Below, one piece after another: positions 5,587 through 7,180 of a stretch of DNA of 7,180 nt; the stretch's first letter is position 1, and the number at the start of each line of letters is the position of its first letter. Source of the DNA: JBFMHD01 sp040752395 [NCBI: Candidatus Hydrogenedentota bacterium]. Lineage in GTDB: Bacteria > JBFMHD01. A model generated the notes under the pieces. It made no database searches. It saw only the letters and a list, made by a program, of their open reading frames with translations, and was not told the origin of the DNA. The stretch lies in NCBI GenBank assembly GCA_040752395.1, contig JBFMHD010000142.1:1-7180 (forward strand), written 5' to 3'. The translations under genes were made by a program, and so were the position numbers.

Positions 5587-7180
5587 TTATAAAATCAATT
5601 TCCAGTATTCACAGTTCCATGAGACAGGATTAGTTGTTCCTGTAGGTAGCCAATTCTCAAAACCTGCTCTTACAACACTAATATCAAGTCTAAAAAATAA
5701 TGGGATAGCAGGTAGTTCATCAGACCAGATTATCTGTTCCTGCTTGAATAATTCTTTTCGTTCGCTCTCATCAAGCGTTTGAGGTATTAGATGGTCGATT
5801 CTGTCGATCTCTTTGTTCTGCCAGCCCGGGGTGTTCTGACCTACAAAATTATTTGATTTTGAAGGTATGTTATCACTTGTCCATAAACTCTCACCATCTG
5901 ATTCAGGCGACATAACCCAGGCATACATAGCTAAATCAGGGAATTTCCTGTACCTTGTTGTTTGTCCAAAAAAAACATTTGCAGGCTGGTTTTTAATATT
6001 AAGCTCGATACCGATGTTTCTAAAATCTGATTGGATAATCTGTTCTACCTGCTCACGAAGCTTATTACCAGCTGTTGTCATAATTGTTAATACTATAAGT
6101 TTATTATCTTTATAAAACTTTTTTTCTGTATCAACCCACTTCCAACCAGCTTTTATTAATAATTCTTTAGCTTTCTCTGGATTGTATTCGTATTGTGAAA
6201 CGTCTTTATAATAGCCGTAATGTTTAGGCGGGAGCCAGGAATGAGCAACCTCAACTTTATTAAAAAATATTTTCTCGATGATATTCTTTCTGTTAATAGC
6301 ATAAAGTAGCGCTTTTCTTACAAGTTTATCTTTTAATAACGGGTTATCCAGATTAAAATCTATATGCTCCCAGATAAGTCCGGGGGTAAAAAATAATTTT
6401 ATATCTTTTCTATCTTGTTTTTCAAGTTCAATAGCCTGGTCAAATGTTATGCCAAGACCCGGGGGAGAGGCATCAATGGTACCTGATAAAAGATTAGCAA
6501 GTAAAGTATTTGAGTCGGGAATAAATCTAAAAATTAGTTTATTTGTAAATGGTTTATCAAAAAAGAATAATTCATTTTTTTCTAAAACTATTTCAACACC
6601 AGAAACCCATTTAGAAAGCTTATAAGGGCCGTTACCGATCGGTGTTTTATTATAAAAAGATTGATGATACTTTTTAGGGTCTGATTTATAAACTGGTTCA
6701 AGAATATGTGATGGTAAAAAACCTATACCATAATCAGCAAGATGATACCTCTCCTTCCAGACTATGCGTAAACTATAGGAATCTATTATTTCGATATTTT
6801 CTATCCTTTTATGGACATCTCTCGAAGTAACAGGGATATCCGGGTCCATATAAATTTTATGAACAAATAAAGAATCAAATACAGTTAAAGGATGCCCATC
6901 TTCCCAGACTGAAGCTGGTTTTATCTTCCATATAGTTTCCATCCTTTTTTTATCAAGTATCTTCCAATCTCCATCTTTTAGCGATGGGATCTTTTCAGCT
7001 AATCTCAGTTCTCGATCCCATTTTTCATTTCTTTCGGTTTCGGCCTCAAACAGGGCCCCCTGAATTAAACTTGAAGCAGCCATCTGCGAAAAAACAGGGT
7101 CCAAACTATCTGGTTCTTGTGTCATACCAATAATTATCTCATCTTGAGGTATCCTATTGTTTTTTGTTGTTTCAATATTT
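5587..7180 (-). CDS. ABC importer family 5 solute-binding protein (peptide/nickel type), 5' partial
   Basis: Extracytoplasmic binding protein of an ABC importer (SBP_bac_5, DppA/OppA class); it captures the ligand and delivers it to the DppB/DppC-like channel. The frame stays open from the ATG at 7125 to the window edge, adding 18 codons that end in DEIIIG just before MTQEPDSLDP. That stretch is the first strand of the mature domain, so the ATG at 7125 is internal and the true start and signal peptide lie outside the window. Counting from the first complete codon (530 residues visible), family landmarks are WEDG at 92-95, NGPYKL at 183-188, FNLDNP at 275-280 and the K-DKLVRKALLYAINRK helix at 283-298. 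The C-terminus (EYWKLIL) looks complete. The stop is 1 nt before dppB, so the two genes are translationally linked. Ligand cannot be assigned: peptide, nickel and sugar binders share this fold. Family is secure, substrate is unknown. Confidence 0.93.
   Translation of the reverse strand, partial: NIETTKNNRIPQDEIIIGMTQEPDSLDPVFSQMAASSLIQGALFEAETERNEKWDRELRLAEKIPSLKDGDWKILDKKRMETIWKIKPASVWEDGHPLTVFDSLFVHKIYMDPDIPVTSRDVHKRIENIEIIDSYSLRIVWKERYHLADYGIGFLPSHILEPVYKSDPKKYHQSFYNKTPIGNGPYKLSKWVSGVEIVLEKNELFFFDKPFTNKLIFRFIPDSNTLLANLLSGTIDASPPGLGITFDQAIELEKQDRKDIKLFFTPGLIWEHIDFNLDNPLLKDKLVRKALLYAINRKNIIEKIFFNKVEVAHSWLPPKHYGYYKDVSQYEYNPEKAKELLIKAGWKWVDTEKKFYKDNKLIVLTIMTTAGNKLREQVEQIIQSDFRNIGIELNIKNQPANVFFGQTTRYRKFPDLAMYAWVMSPESDGESLWTSDNIPSKSNNFVGQNTPGWQNKEIDRIDHLIPQTLDESERKELFKQEQIIWSDELPAIPLFFRLDISVVRAGFENWLPTGTTNPVSWNCEYWKLIL

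Overview
The window holds six genes, all read from the minus strand, plus two short non-coding stretches packed with small repeats. I see no gene I would support on the plus strand, and no rRNA, tRNA, CRISPR array or transposase. The sequence is AT-rich and bacterial in style: tightly packed genes, ATG/ATGA overlaps, Shine-Dalgarno sequences and TTG starts. The organism cannot be fixed from this stretch. A deep-branching uncultured Gram-negative lineage such as Omnitrophota or Elusimicrobiota is a guess, based on the AT-rich ABC operon beside repeat-filled intergenic DNA.

Right to left (direction of transcription), 7180 to 1790 is a five-gene ABC importer operon of the dipeptide/oligopeptide (Dpp/Opp) class. 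It encodes a family 5 solute-binding protein cut off by the window edge, two permeases (DppB- and DppC-like) and two ATPases (DppD- and DppF-like). Spacing is 1 nt, 4 nt, a 4-nt overlap and 22 nt, so this is almost surely one transcript. The binding protein captures a ligand outside the membrane, the two permeases form the channel, and the two ATPases drive import. The substrate (peptide, nickel, sugar or other) cannot be read from sequence alone. Three starts need care: the binding-protein frame runs off the window, dppC most likely starts at TTG 4627, and dppF at ATG 2758.

From 1789 to 1591 lies a 199-nt non-coding gap with two small hairpins, four heptamer units of CTTGCCT type and four octamer units of GGCACAAA type. 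Next comes a multi-spanning membrane protein of the ArnT/PMT (GT39) glycosyltransferase type, 1590 to 244, which likely moves a sugar from a lipid-linked donor on the outer face of the membrane. It has no visible functional link to the importer.

Positions 1 to 243 are non-coding and contain three more heptamer families, a long-range inverted repeat and a GGGGACGGTTCT-type motif. The most interesting signal is this repeat landscape. Several unrelated 7-bp units occur on both sides of the glycosyltransferase gene, one composite repeat flanks the gene in direct orientation, and one 4 x 7-bp array lies inside its coding sequence. The importer itself is ordinary; I find no convincing new multi-gene system.
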